NCBI GenBank assembly: GCA_902782965.1 | Contig: CACZPG010000206.1 | Location: 1-14,629, forward strand | Length of the DNA stretch: 14,629 bases | Origin: an uncultured Lachnospiraceae bacterium | GTDB taxonomy: Bacteria > Bacillota > Clostridia > Lachnospirales > Lachnospiraceae | Direction of reading: 5' to 3' | Shown here: positions 1-6,346 of the stretch, piece by piece | How positions within the stretch are numbered: position 1 is the first letter of the stretch | Layout: each line of letters begins with the position of its first letter | Notes under the pieces: generated by a model | Told to the model about the DNA's origin: nothing | What the model saw: the letters and a program-made list of their open reading frames with translations, nothing else | The model's database searches: none | Position numbers and translations under genes: made by a program

Positions 1-390
1 CATCTGATCCAGTTCGGTGGAGAGAAGTCAGTGACCTCTCTTGTATACAGCTATAAGAAAGCTGTTAATGACGGAGACAGCGAAGCTTATCTGAAACTTG
101 TTCCCATGTGTGAGAGGACTGCCGGGGAGAAGGCCCATGTCAAAGAGGTTATAAATAATTATTCCGGAAATAATTATGATATGGAATATGTTGAATCTAA
201 GGTTATGGAATCTTCAACTACAGCCAGAGGTATAGCTAAGATGTTCCTGATCAATCCTTTTAATTCTCCGTATGTCAGTGAGACGAGGATGATAACAGTA
301 AGGGTTAAGGGAGAAGATACCAGATATCTGTCCTTGATGGTATATAAGATTAATGGCAGGTATTTTATAGATGATGTAGACATTGAGTAA
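1..390 (+). CDS. NTF2-like (DUF4878-type) domain protein, 3' part
   Basis: The reading frame is open from the first base, so the gene probably begins outside the window and only its C-terminal ~129 residues are seen. The visible part has an amphipathic helix rich in small and charged residues (VYSYKKAVNDGDSEAYL) and ends in beta strands (MITVRVKG, YLSLMVYKINGRYFIDDVDIE). This resembles the cone-shaped NTF2-like domains found at the end of many clostridial lipoproteins. An internal GTG at 31 has a passable Shine-Dalgarno (GGAGAG, 18-23). However, starting there would place the protein straight into the first domain helix with no export signal, so I favour a truncated longer gene. Function is unknown. 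A strong terminator follows at 428. Confidence 0.6.
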   Translation, partial: HLIQFGGEKSVTSLVYSYKKAVNDGDSEAYLKLVPMCERTAGEKAHVKEVINNYSGNNYDMEYVESKVMESSTTARGIAKMFLINPFNSPYVSETRMITVRVKGEDTRYLSLMVYKINGRYFIDDVDIE

Positions 391-427
391 GCGGGTAATA
401 AGTTCATTCCTATTTACCATGATTTAT

Positions 428-453
428 CGGGAGCCGTAAGGCTCCCGGTTTTT
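428..453 (+). terminator. Rho-independent terminator
   Basis: A perfect 8-bp stem (CGGGAGCC, 428-435, pairing with GGCTCCCG, 440-447) with a GTAA tetraloop is followed by G and five T. It should end transcripts of the upstream NTF2-like gene. The next gene's Shine-Dalgarno starts at 456, so no promoter fits between them. Confidence 0.9.
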
Positions 454-464
454 GTGAGGGAGTT

Positions 465-1205
465 ATGCTGGATAAAGATATAAGAGAACCTTTGTTCGAT
501 TATCTGGATGACAGGTACGGAAAGGTCAGAACAATTGAAGAGAAAGTAATTAATCGGTCGAGAGCTGATGTCCTGGCGGTTATTCCCGGAGAAATATTAG
601 GTTTTGAGATTAAATCTGACAGCGATACTTATACAAGGCTCAGAACTCAGATTAAGGATTATGAAAGCTTCTGTGACAGATGCTATATTGTTGTTGGAGA
701 GAAACATATTCATGCTGAAGAACATGTTCCGGAATATTGGGGAATAATATTTGTTAATGATGAAAATGTGATCGTAGAGAGAGATGCTGCTCCTTGTCCT
801 AAGGTAAATATAAATAATCAGCTGAATCTTCTATGGAGAAATGAACTTCTGAATGTTCAGCTGAAAGAAGGGCTCCCGAAATTAAGAAATGTCAGAAGGC
901 TTGAAATATATAAGAGGCTTCTGGATACCTGTGGTCTGGAGAAGCTGAAACTTGATGTTACTGAGGAATTATTTGAAAGAGATTACACAATATATGATAT
1001 CACTGATAGAAAAGTGGTGAGAGGAGCATCAGAAGATTCTGCTCAGAATGATAAAACTGATAAATCATCCGCCGGAAAGAAGAGTTTTAAGACCGGTAAG
1101 AAGGGGGTCAGAGTCAGAAGGAAAGTCAGAGCTGCCGGTGAGAAGGCAGATAAGAAACGGGCTCATGTAACTAATTATATTGGAAAACGTAATAAGAAAA
1201 AATGA
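465..1205 (+). CDS. sce7726 family protein, PD-(D/E)XK nuclease-like
   Basis: A 246-residue protein. Residues ~1-98 match the sce7726 family: an N-terminal IREPLFDYL helix, RADVLAV (D35), GFEIKSDSDTYTRL (E48, K50), then Q62 and Y66, and the YIVVGEKH and WGIIFV strands. The D35-x12-E48-x-K50 spacing followed by a Gln helix is the pattern of a PD-(D/E)XK nuclease core, so a DNA-cleaving or repair role is plausible but unproven. The middle part (~105-175) is helical and unrecognised. The last ~60 residues are strongly basic (many KK, RR and KR pairs), suiting nucleic-acid binding. The start at ATG 465 is preceded by GAGGGAG (456-462), only 2 nt away, which is unusually close; no in-frame alternative lies nearby. 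It sits between a terminator and the ylxM promoter, so it appears to be its own unit. Confidence 0.75.
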   Translation: MLDKDIREPLFDYLDDRYGKVRTIEEKVINRSRADVLAVIPGEILGFEIKSDSDTYTRLRTQIKDYESFCDRCYIVVGEKHIHAEEHVPEYWGIIFVNDENVIVERDAAPCPKVNINNQLNLLWRNELLNVQLKEGLPKLRNVRRLEIYKRLLDTCGLEKLKLDVTEELFERDYTIYDITDRKVVRGASEDSAQNDKTDKSSAGKKSFKTGKKGVRVRRKVRAAGEKADKKRAHVTNYIGKRNKKK

Positions 1206-1237
1206 AGAATTACATGCTTGCTGACAAATAAAATTAC

Positions 1238-1266
1238 TTGACAGTATTAGTCTTATATGGTAATCT
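1238..1266 (+). promoter_or_regulatory. sigma-A promoter of the ylxM-ffh operon
   Basis: A perfect -35 (TTGACA, 1238-1243), a 17-bp spacer, and a weak -10 (TAATCT, 1261-1266) rescued by an extended -10 TGG (1258-1260). The predicted transcription start is near 1273, giving a very short leader before the AAAGGAG at 1279-1285. It is the only strong promoter candidate seen ahead of the ylxM-to-trmD cluster. Confidence 0.7.
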
Positions 1267-1299
1267 TCTAAAGGTTGTAAAGGAGATTTGCTTTGCACT

Positions 1300-1689
1300 A
1301 TGGAAGATTTGAATGGAAGATACAGACAATCTTTATTATATGATTTCTATGGGGAACTTCTGAATGAACATCAGAAGGAAGTCTATAGTGCGGCGGTATT
1401 TGACGATATGTCATATACTGAGCTTGCAGAGGAATTCAATGTATCCAGGCAGGCTGCTTTTGATCTTGTTAAAAGGATTCAGAAAAAGCTTGAAGGATAT
1501 GAATCAAGGCTTGGACTTGTCGGACGATTCGTTTCTGCAAGGGAGAGGGCAGATTCTCTACGGGAAAGAATTGATCTGTTGAAACAGGAAATCGATGAAT
1601 CGGTTTCTGGTGATAAAGTGAAGAATAATCTGAAAGAAAAGATTGATAATATTGCAGATTTATCTGAAGAAGTATTTGATTTCTTTTAG
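1300..1689 (+). CDS. ylxM: YlxM (UPF0122), SRP-associated HTH protein
   Basis: A 129-residue protein of the YlxM/p13 family, which is encoded next to ffh and linked to the signal recognition particle; in streptococci it is reported to modulate SRP GTPase activity. The family signature QSLLYDFYGELLNEHQKEVY is near the N-terminus. A sigma-70 region-4-like helix-turn-helix follows (YTELAEEFNVSRQAAFDLVKR), and the C-terminal half is a charged coiled coil. The start is ambiguous. AAAGGAG (1279-1285) lies 2 nt before an in-frame TTG at 1288 and 14 nt before ATG 1300, neither ideal. I chose 1300 because it gives the usual short lead into the LLYDFYGELL motif. The gene ends 15 nt before ffh. Confidence 0.9.
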   Translation: MEDLNGRYRQSLLYDFYGELLNEHQKEVYSAAVFDDMSYTELAEEFNVSRQAAFDLVKRIQKKLEGYESRLGLVGRFVSARERADSLRERIDLLKQEIDESVSGDKVKNNLKEKIDNIADLSEEVFDFF

Positions 1690-1704
1690 AATGGTGGTGT
1701 TTAT

Positions 1705-3060
1705 ATGGCATTTGACAGCTTAAGCGATAAAATGCAAAACGTTTTCAAGAGGCTTAAAAGCAAGGGACTTCTGGAAGAGGCTGATGTTAAGGAGGCTATG
1801 AAGGAAGTTAAGCGAGCTCTCCTTGAAGCAGACGTTAATTTTAAAGTCGTAAAGAATTTTGTAAATACAGTTACTGAGAAGGCCATCGGTGAGGATGTCA
1901 TGAAGGGACTTAATCCGGGCCAGATGGTAATTAAGATAGTTAAGGAAGAGCTTGTCACTCTGATGGGACAGGAAATTACAGAACTGAAGCTTCTTCCAAG
2001 TAATGAACAGACTATCATAATGATGTGTGGTCTTCAGGGTGCCGGTAAAACTACTTCTATAGCTAAGCTTGCCGGACAGTTCAAGAATAAAGGCAGAAAA
2101 CCGCTTCTTGTGGCCTGTGATATTTACAGACCTGCTGCTATTGATCAGTTGAAGATCAATGGTGAGAAGGTTGGAGTTCCTGTATTTGAAATGGGTACAG
2201 ATCATAAGCCGGTTGAAATAGTTCAGGAAGCTCTAAAAAATGCTGTAAAGAATAATATCAATATGGTGTTCATCGATACTGCAGGACGTCTTCATATTGA
2301 TGAGGATATGATGGCAGAACTTAGAGAAGTAAAGGATAATGTTGATGTGACATATACACTTCTTACCGTTGATGCCATGACCGGTCAGGATGCTGTAAAT
2401 GTAGCCAAGACCTTTAATGATGAAATAGGAATTGATGGTGTGGTACTTACCAAGCTGGATGGTGATACCAGAGGTGGTGCGGCCCTTTCTATCAGAGCCG
2501 TAACAGGTAAGCCTATCATGTATGCCGGTATGGGCGAGAAGCTTACTGATCTGGAGCCTTTCTATCCGGATCGTATGGCCAGCCGAATCCTGGGAATGGG
2601 TGATGTCGAGACTCTTATTGAGAAGGCTCAGGCAGCAATCGATCAGGAACAGGCAGCTGCTATGGAAGAGAAGATACGTAAAGCTACCTTCGATTTCAAT
2701 GATTTCCTGGACCAGCTGGAACAGGTTCAGAAGATGGGTGATATCAATGATATTATGAGCATGATTCCCGGAATGAGTTCAAAGCTTGGTAATGTTGAGA
2801 TTGATGAAAGCGCCATGACTAAGCCTCGTGCAATTATTCAATCCATGACTGCTGAGGAAAGAGCTAATCCGGATCTGATAAATGTAAGTCGTAAGAACAG
2901 GATTGCAAAAGGCTGTGGACTTGACATAGCCGAGATCAACAGATTTATGAAACAGTTTGAACAGTCCAGAAAGATGATGAAACAATTTTCTAACATGATG
3001 GGCGGAAAAGGAAGCAAGAAACGAAGACGTGGTGGTTTCAAAATGCCGTTCGGCTTCTAA
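1705..3060 (+). CDS. ffh: Signal recognition particle protein Ffh (SRP54)
   Basis: A 451-residue SRP GTPase, full family length. With SRP RNA it captures signal sequences on ribosomes and docks with FtsY at the membrane. The N-terminal helical bundle starts with the canonical MAFDSLSDKMQNVFKRL, which fixes the start even though the upstream Shine-Dalgarno (GGTGG) is weak. The GTPase domain carries P-loop GLQGAGKT (109-116), DTAGR (191-195), TKLDGD (249-254) and RGGAALS. The Met-rich M domain occupies about residues 300-451, with the RNA-binding stretch RKNRIAKGCGLDIAEINRFM and a basic KKRRRGG tail. The GSG usual in the RNA-binding motif reads GCG here. ffh follows ylxM and precedes rpsP, a classical Firmicute order. 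Confidence 0.98.
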   Translation: MAFDSLSDKMQNVFKRLKSKGLLEEADVKEAMKEVKRALLEADVNFKVVKNFVNTVTEKAIGEDVMKGLNPGQMVIKIVKEELVTLMGQEITELKLLPSNEQTIIMMCGLQGAGKTTSIAKLAGQFKNKGRKPLLVACDIYRPAAIDQLKINGEKVGVPVFEMGTDHKPVEIVQEALKNAVKNNINMVFIDTAGRLHIDEDMMAELREVKDNVDVTYTLLTVDAMTGQDAVNVAKTFNDEIGIDGVVLTKLDGDTRGGAALSIRAVTGKPIMYAGMGEKLTDLEPFYPDRMASRILGMGDVETLIEKAQAAIDQEQAAAMEEKIRKATFDFNDFLDQLEQVQKMGDINDIMSMIPGMSSKLGNVEIDESAMTKPRAIIQSMTAEERANPDLINVSRKNRIAKGCGLDIAEINRFMKQFEQSRKMMKQFSNMMGGKGSKKRRRGGFKMPFGF

Positions 3061-3125
3061 ATAAGTGAACATTCAGGTAATACCTGATTTATAATAATAT
3101 TTTTTATTCTATGGAGGAAAATAAA

Positions 3126-3371
3126 ATGGCAGTTAAAATCAGACTTAGAAGACTTGGTTACAAGAAGCATCCTGTATACAGGGTAGTAGTAGCAGATTCA
3201 AGATCTGCAAGAGACGGTGCAGTTATCGATGAAATCGGTTCATATGATCCTAATCAGGAGCCAAGCCTTTTCAAGGTAGATGAAGAAGCTACTAAGAAGT
3301 GGCTCAGCAACGGAGCTCAGCCTACTGAGACAGTTGCAAGGTTATTAAAGCAGGCAGGTATCGAGAAATAA
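3126..3371 (+). CDS. rpsP: 30S ribosomal protein S16
   Basis: An 81-residue S16, the normal bacterial length, a 16S rRNA-binding protein needed for assembly of the small subunit. The conserved N-terminus AVKIRLRRLGYKKHPVYRVV and the following VADSRSARDG and EIGSYDPN are all present. ATG 3126 is chosen over an in-frame ATG at 3111: GGAGGA at 3113-3118 is the ribosome binding site with 7-nt spacing and lies inside the longer version, and S16 proteins begin at MAVKI. The gene is 65 nt after ffh and 15 nt before khpA, so co-transcription is expected. Confidence 0.98.
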   Translation: MAVKIRLRRLGYKKHPVYRVVVADSRSARDGAVIDEIGSYDPNQEPSLFKVDEEATKKWLSNGAQPTETVARLLKQAGIEK

Positions 3372-3386
3372 GACCGGAGGTAAGGC

Positions 3387-3614
3387 ATGAAAGAATTAGT
3401 TGAACTTATTGCAAAATCTCTTGTCGATAATCCTGACGGTGTAGTTGTCAAAGAAACTGAAGATGAAGATAGTGTTACGCTTGAACTTACTGTAGCTCCG
3501 GAGGATATGGGTAAAGTTATAGGTAAGGGCGGCAGAATTGCCAAGGCAATCAGAACAGTTGTAAAGGCTGCTGCATCTAAGGGTGACAAAAAGGTTGTTG
3601 TAGATATCAGATAA
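3387..3614 (+). CDS. khpA: KhpA, KH-domain RNA-binding protein (YlqC)
   Basis: A 75-residue single KH-domain protein. In other Gram-positives KhpA pairs with KhpB (Jag/EloR) to bind many RNAs and influence cell division and elongation. The GKGG loop (46-49, within VIGKGGRIAKAIRTVVKAAA) is the nucleic-acid-binding GXXG motif, and the fold ends in the KKVVVDIR strand. The length is typical. The start has a strong GGAGG (3376-3380) 6 nt upstream. It sits between rpsP and rimM, its standard location. A terminator-like hairpin begins 8 nt after its stop codon. Confidence 0.95.
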   Translation: MKELVELIAKSLVDNPDGVVVKETEDEDSVTLELTVAPEDMGKVIGKGGRIAKAIRTVVKAAASKGDKKVVVDIR

Positions 3615-3621
3615 TTACATG

Positions 3622-3651
3622 AAGGTCGTGGTCACACGGCCTTTATCTTTT
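3622..3651 (+). terminator. Terminator-like hairpin between khpA and rimM
   Basis: A 9-bp stem with one G-U pair (AAGGTCGTG, 3622-3630, with CACGGCCTT, 3635-3643) and a GTCA loop is followed by TATCTTTT. It resembles an intrinsic terminator with a slightly interrupted T run, so partial termination is likely. It lies just before the rimM ribosome binding site (GGGAG, 3656-3660) and inside an operon usually transcribed as one unit. Confidence 0.65.
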
Positions 3652-3669
3652 AATCGGGAGATGATACAT

Positions 3670-4173
3670 ATGGAAGATTTTCTTCGAATTGGCGTGCTGA
3701 CCTCGCCCCATGGCGTTAAAGGGGAGATAAGCGTATATCCTACAACTGAGGATGTTCATAGATTCGATGACCTTTCAAAGGTTTATTTTGATATAAAAGG
3801 AAATATGACTGAGTATAAGGTTACCGGATGTAAATATAAGAAGAATATGCCTGTGCTTAAATTCGAAGGCATAGATAATATAGATGATATAGTCAAATTC
3901 CGTGGTACTGACATTTATGTAGATAGGGAATCGGCACTTCCCCTTGAGGAAGGAGAGTATTATCTTGCTGATATTATAGGTTTCTCTGTAATAGCAGAGG
4001 ACAAAGAAATCGGAATAATGGATGATTATTTTGAGAATGCAGCTGATCAGACAATCTTTGTTGTTAAATGTAATGACGGAACTGTAAAGTACATTCCGGA
4101 TATGGAAGAATTCGTAAAGAAAGTGGATCTGGATGAGCAGAAAATATATGTAGAGCTCATCAAAGGTATGTAG
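3670..4173 (+). CDS. rimM: Ribosome maturation factor RimM
   Basis: A 167-residue RimM, which binds the head region of the 30S subunit during late 16S processing. The N-terminal barrel has FLRIGVLTSPHGVKGEISVYP (residues 4-24). The C-terminal PRC-barrel begins at EEGEYYLADIIG (93-104) and continues with YIPDMEEFVKKVDL. ATG 3670 is preferred over in-frame ATGs at 3661 and 3619. GGGAG at 3656-3660 sits 9 nt before 3670 but directly abuts 3661, and the 3619 version would translate a hairpin that looks like a terminator. Its product works with S16-containing 30S precursors, consistent with sharing the rpsP operon. trmD starts 41 nt downstream. Confidence 0.95.
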   Translation: MEDFLRIGVLTSPHGVKGEISVYPTTEDVHRFDDLSKVYFDIKGNMTEYKVTGCKYKKNMPVLKFEGIDNIDDIVKFRGTDIYVDRESALPLEEGEYYLADIIGFSVIAEDKEIGIMDDYFENAADQTIFVVKCNDGTVKYIPDMEEFVKKVDLDEQKIYVELIKGM

Positions 4174-4214
4174 ATTAATATAGATCATATTTTCGTTTAT
4201 AAGGAAGCAGGGAT

Positions 4215-4925
4215 ATGAATTACCATGTAATGACCCTCTTTCCGGAAATGATTGAAACCACTCTTGGTTACAGTATCACCGGAAGAGCTATGAATAAAGG
4301 GATAATCAGTCTTGATACTGTTAATATAAGGGATTATTCCCGGAACAGGACCAGGCATGTAGATGATTACATATATGGAGGCGGTTCGGGAATGCTTATT
4401 CAGGCTGAACCCGTATGGCTCTGCTATCAGGATGTTCTAAAGAAAACCGGCAGAAGAAATGTCAGAACTCTTTATATGTCTCCTCAGGGCAGAACCTTCG
4501 ATCAGTCCATGGCCAGGGCATTGTCTCATAATGACGATATTATATTCCTGTGTGGCCATTATGAGGGAATTGATGAAAGGGCAATTGAACTGATAAATCC
4601 TGTTCATGTTTCCATAGGAGATTATGTTCTTACCGGTGGAGAATTGCCTGCTATCGTTATGATGGATGCAATTACAAGAATGATTCCCGGAGCTTTAGGC
4701 AGTGATGACAGTGCCGTTTATGAAAGTTTCTATGATGGACTTCTGGAATATCCCCAGTATACCAGACCTCCTGTTTATGAAGGACTTGAGGTCCCTGAGG
4801 TTCTTCTTTCAGGCAATCATAAACTTATTGAGAATTGGAGACATGAGCAATCTCTTGAAAGGACGAAAGACAGAAGACCTGATATGTATAGAAAATATAT
4901 TTCAAACCACATAAAAGATAGATAA
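4215..4925 (+). CDS. trmD: tRNA (guanine-N1)-methyltransferase TrmD
   Basis: A 236-residue SPOUT-fold enzyme that methylates G37 of tRNAs with SAM, preventing +1 frameshifting. N-terminal signature MTLFPEMI, then the knotted SAM site: LYMSPQGRTF (87-95), FLCGHYEGIDER (111-122) and SIGDYVLTGGE (133-143). The interdomain and C-terminal RNA-contact region has R155, LLEYPQYTRP and VPEVLLSGNH. Length is normal. The residue aligning with the proposed catalytic Asp (DSF motif) is Glu170 here (YESF). The start has AAGGAAG at 4201-4207, about 7 nt upstream. It is the last gene of this operon in the window; rplS, usually next, is absent. Confidence 0.97.
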   Translation: MNYHVMTLFPEMIETTLGYSITGRAMNKGIISLDTVNIRDYSRNRTRHVDDYIYGGGSGMLIQAEPVWLCYQDVLKKTGRRNVRTLYMSPQGRTFDQSMARALSHNDDIIFLCGHYEGIDERAIELINPVHVSIGDYVLTGGELPAIVMMDAITRMIPGALGSDDSAVYESFYDGLLEYPQYTRPPVYEGLEVPEVLLSGNHKLIENWRHEQSLERTKDRRPDMYRKYISNHIKDR

Positions 4926-4926
4926 T

Positions 4927-4955
4927 TTTACATTTAATGCATTTTATGATAGAAT
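4927..4955 (+). promoter_or_regulatory. sigma-A promoter upstream of the lipoprotein gene
   Basis: TTTACA (4927-4932) and TAGAAT (4950-4955) are separated by 17 bp, with an extended -10 TGA at 4947-4949. Each hexamer has one mismatch to consensus. It starts immediately after the trmD stop codon and probably drives the lipoprotein and, by read-through, the two-component genes. Confidence 0.75.
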
Positions 4956-5019
4956 ATCTGAGTGTGATTGATTAATTTCAAGCATGAAACTATTCCCAAG
5001 GGGGAGAGAGGTAAATATA

Positions 5020-5589
5020 ATGAAGAAGAAATTAATAGCTATATTGGTAACTGTTATGATGGTCCTTGCCGTTTCAGGATGTGGCAAGGAAGAGCCGACT
5101 CTGGAAATCGAAGAAGGTGCATCTGTTCAGGATGAGCTTGTACAGATGATCAATACTGATCTTCCGGGGATAGCAGCTAACAGAAATGATGCAGTAGCTA
5201 TATATAATAAGTATTTCGCAGAAGGCGCAGATCTTGATTCTGAAACCTGGCGTGCACAGCTTGAGGATGAAGCTCTTGCAAAGTATGATACTTATCTTGC
5301 AGATCTTGATAATCTGATGTACACAAATTCTGAAGTTGTTAATCTTAAGAGTCTGTTCGTAAAAGCGGCAAACTCTCAGAGAGAAGCAATAAGCTTTGTA
5401 GTAGATGCCGTTAAAGAAATGGATACCTCAAAGCTTGATCAGGCTCAGCAGTCAATTAATGATTCTAAGACATATATGTCAATGTATGAAGATGAGCTGA
5501 AGAATCTGTGTGCGAAATATAATGTTAATATTGTTGGTGATTTTCAGTCTGGAACAGCAACAGATGCATCCGGCACAGATGCTGAATAA
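5020..5589 (+). CDS. Predicted lipoprotein, helical, unknown function
   Basis: A 189-residue protein with a lipoprotein signal: MKKK, a hydrophobic stretch (LIAILVTVMMVLAV) and a lipobox ending VSGC with Cys21 as the lipidation site. The mature part is acidic and predicted mainly helical, in several segments (~37-60, 74-98, 106-128, 131-160), ending in a Ser/Thr/Ala/Asp-rich tail. I recognise no enzyme motif or named family. It should be anchored outside the membrane. ATG 5020 follows AAGGGGGAGAGAGG (4998-5011) at good spacing; an upstream in-frame ATG at 4984 would put charged residues ahead of the signal peptide and contain the ribosome binding site. It lies directly before a response regulator/histidine kinase pair and may act with that sensor, but this is inference from position only. 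Confidence 0.8.
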   Translation: MKKKLIAILVTVMMVLAVSGCGKEEPTLEIEEGASVQDELVQMINTDLPGIAANRNDAVAIYNKYFAEGADLDSETWRAQLEDEALAKYDTYLADLDNLMYTNSEVVNLKSLFVKAANSQREAISFVVDAVKEMDTSKLDQAQQSINDSKTYMSMYEDELKNLCAKYNVNIVGDFQSGTATDASGTDAE

Positions 5590-5600
5590 TATAATTGATC

Positions 5601-5630
5601 AGCGAGTCTTTGATAAGGCTCGCTTTTGTA
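5601..5630 (+). terminator. Terminator between lipoprotein and response regulator genes
   Basis: A 10-bp stem with one G-U pair (AGCGAGTCTT, 5601-5610, with AAGGCTCGCT, 5615-5624) and a TGAT loop, followed by TTTGTA. The stem is strong but the T run short, so partial read-through is plausible. The next ribosome binding site begins at 5635. Confidence 0.75.
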
Positions 5631-5649
5631 TTATGGGAGGTTAATATTT

Positions 5650-6330
5650 ATGGGTGATGTTAGAATTCTTGTGGTAGATGATGAAGAAAGAATGAGGAAG
5701 CTGGTAAGAGATTTCCTGGTAAAACATGGATATCTGGTTATTGAAGCATCCAATGGAGAAGAGGCATATAATATCTTTACTTCAACTAATGACATATCTC
5801 TTATTATCATGGATGTCATGATGCCTAAGATGGATGGTTATGAGACAAGTGAAGAAATCAGGAAACTTTCGGATGTTCCTATTATGATGCTTACCGCAAA
5901 ATCAGAAGAAAAGGATGAGCTTAGAGGATTCGAAATTGGTGTAGATGAATATATCACAAAACCTTTTAATCCAAACATTCTTGTTGCCAGAGTAGAGGCT
6001 ATTCTAAGAAGGACAGCCAGTGAATCCGGAGACAGTATTATTCAGGCCGGAGGTGTGGTTCTTGACAAGACCGGTCATACTGTTACGGTGGATGGTGAAA
6101 GCATAGACCTTTCCTTCAAAGAATTCGAACTTCTTGAATATTTCATGACTAATCAGGGCAGGGCTCTGTCCAGAGAAAATATTCTTAACAGAGTTTGGAA
6201 TTATGACTATTATGGTGACGCAAGAACTATAGATACACATGTTAAGAAGCTTCGTGCAAAGATGGGAGATAAGGGTAAATATATTTCCACTATCTGGGCA
6301 GTAGGTTATAAGTTCGAGGTTAAGGACTGA
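5650..6330 (+). CDS. OmpR/PhoB-type response regulator
   Basis: A 226-residue two-component response regulator. The receiver domain (~3-120) has the acidic pocket D10/D11, phospho-acceptor D55 (IIMDVMMPKMDG), T82 (MLTAKS) and K104 (ITKPF), all intact. The C-terminal winged helix (~130-224) has the typical LSFKEFELLEYFM, RENILNRVWNYDYYGDARTI, DTHVKKLRAKMG and TIWAVGYKFEV, so it binds DNA as a transcription factor. ATG 5650 has GGGAGG (5635-5640) 9 nt upstream; an in-frame TTG at 5626 would overlap the terminator. The partner kinase begins 16 nt after its stop codon. Target genes are not evident in the window. Confidence 0.96.
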   Translation: MGDVRILVVDDEERMRKLVRDFLVKHGYLVIEASNGEEAYNIFTSTNDISLIIMDVMMPKMDGYETSEEIRKLSDVPIMMLTAKSEEKDELRGFEIGVDEYITKPFNPNILVARVEAILRRTASESGDSIIQAGGVVLDKTGHTVTVDGESIDLSFKEFELLEYFMTNQGRALSRENILNRVWNYDYYGDARTIDTHVKKLRAKMGDKGKYISTIWAVGYKFEVKD

Positions 6331-6346
6331 TTCCGGGAGTATATAA

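Noticed and set aside
31..390. Complete gene starting at GTG 31
   Set aside because: The frame is open to the window edge and a start at 31 would leave the domain without an export signal; a truncated longer gene is more likely, though GGAGAG at 18-23 keeps the alternative alive.
3065..3095. A small hairpin (TCAGGT/ACCTGA, 3073-3087) and a TATAAT (3090-3095) between ffh and rpsP that could be an attenuator or internal promoter
   Set aside because: The stem is only 6 bp with an interrupted T run, and no acceptable -35 sits at the right distance from the TATAAT.
3111..3125. Longer rpsP version starting at ATG 3111
   Set aside because: It would translate the GGAGGA ribosome binding site, and S16 proteins begin at MAVKI.
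3619..3669. Longer rimM version starting at ATG 3619 or 3661
   Set aside because: The 3619 form contains a terminator-like hairpin, and the ribosome binding site has correct spacing only for ATG 3670.
4984..5019. Longer lipoprotein version starting at ATG 4984
   Set aside because: It includes the ribosome binding site and puts charged residues ahead of the lipoprotein signal peptide.
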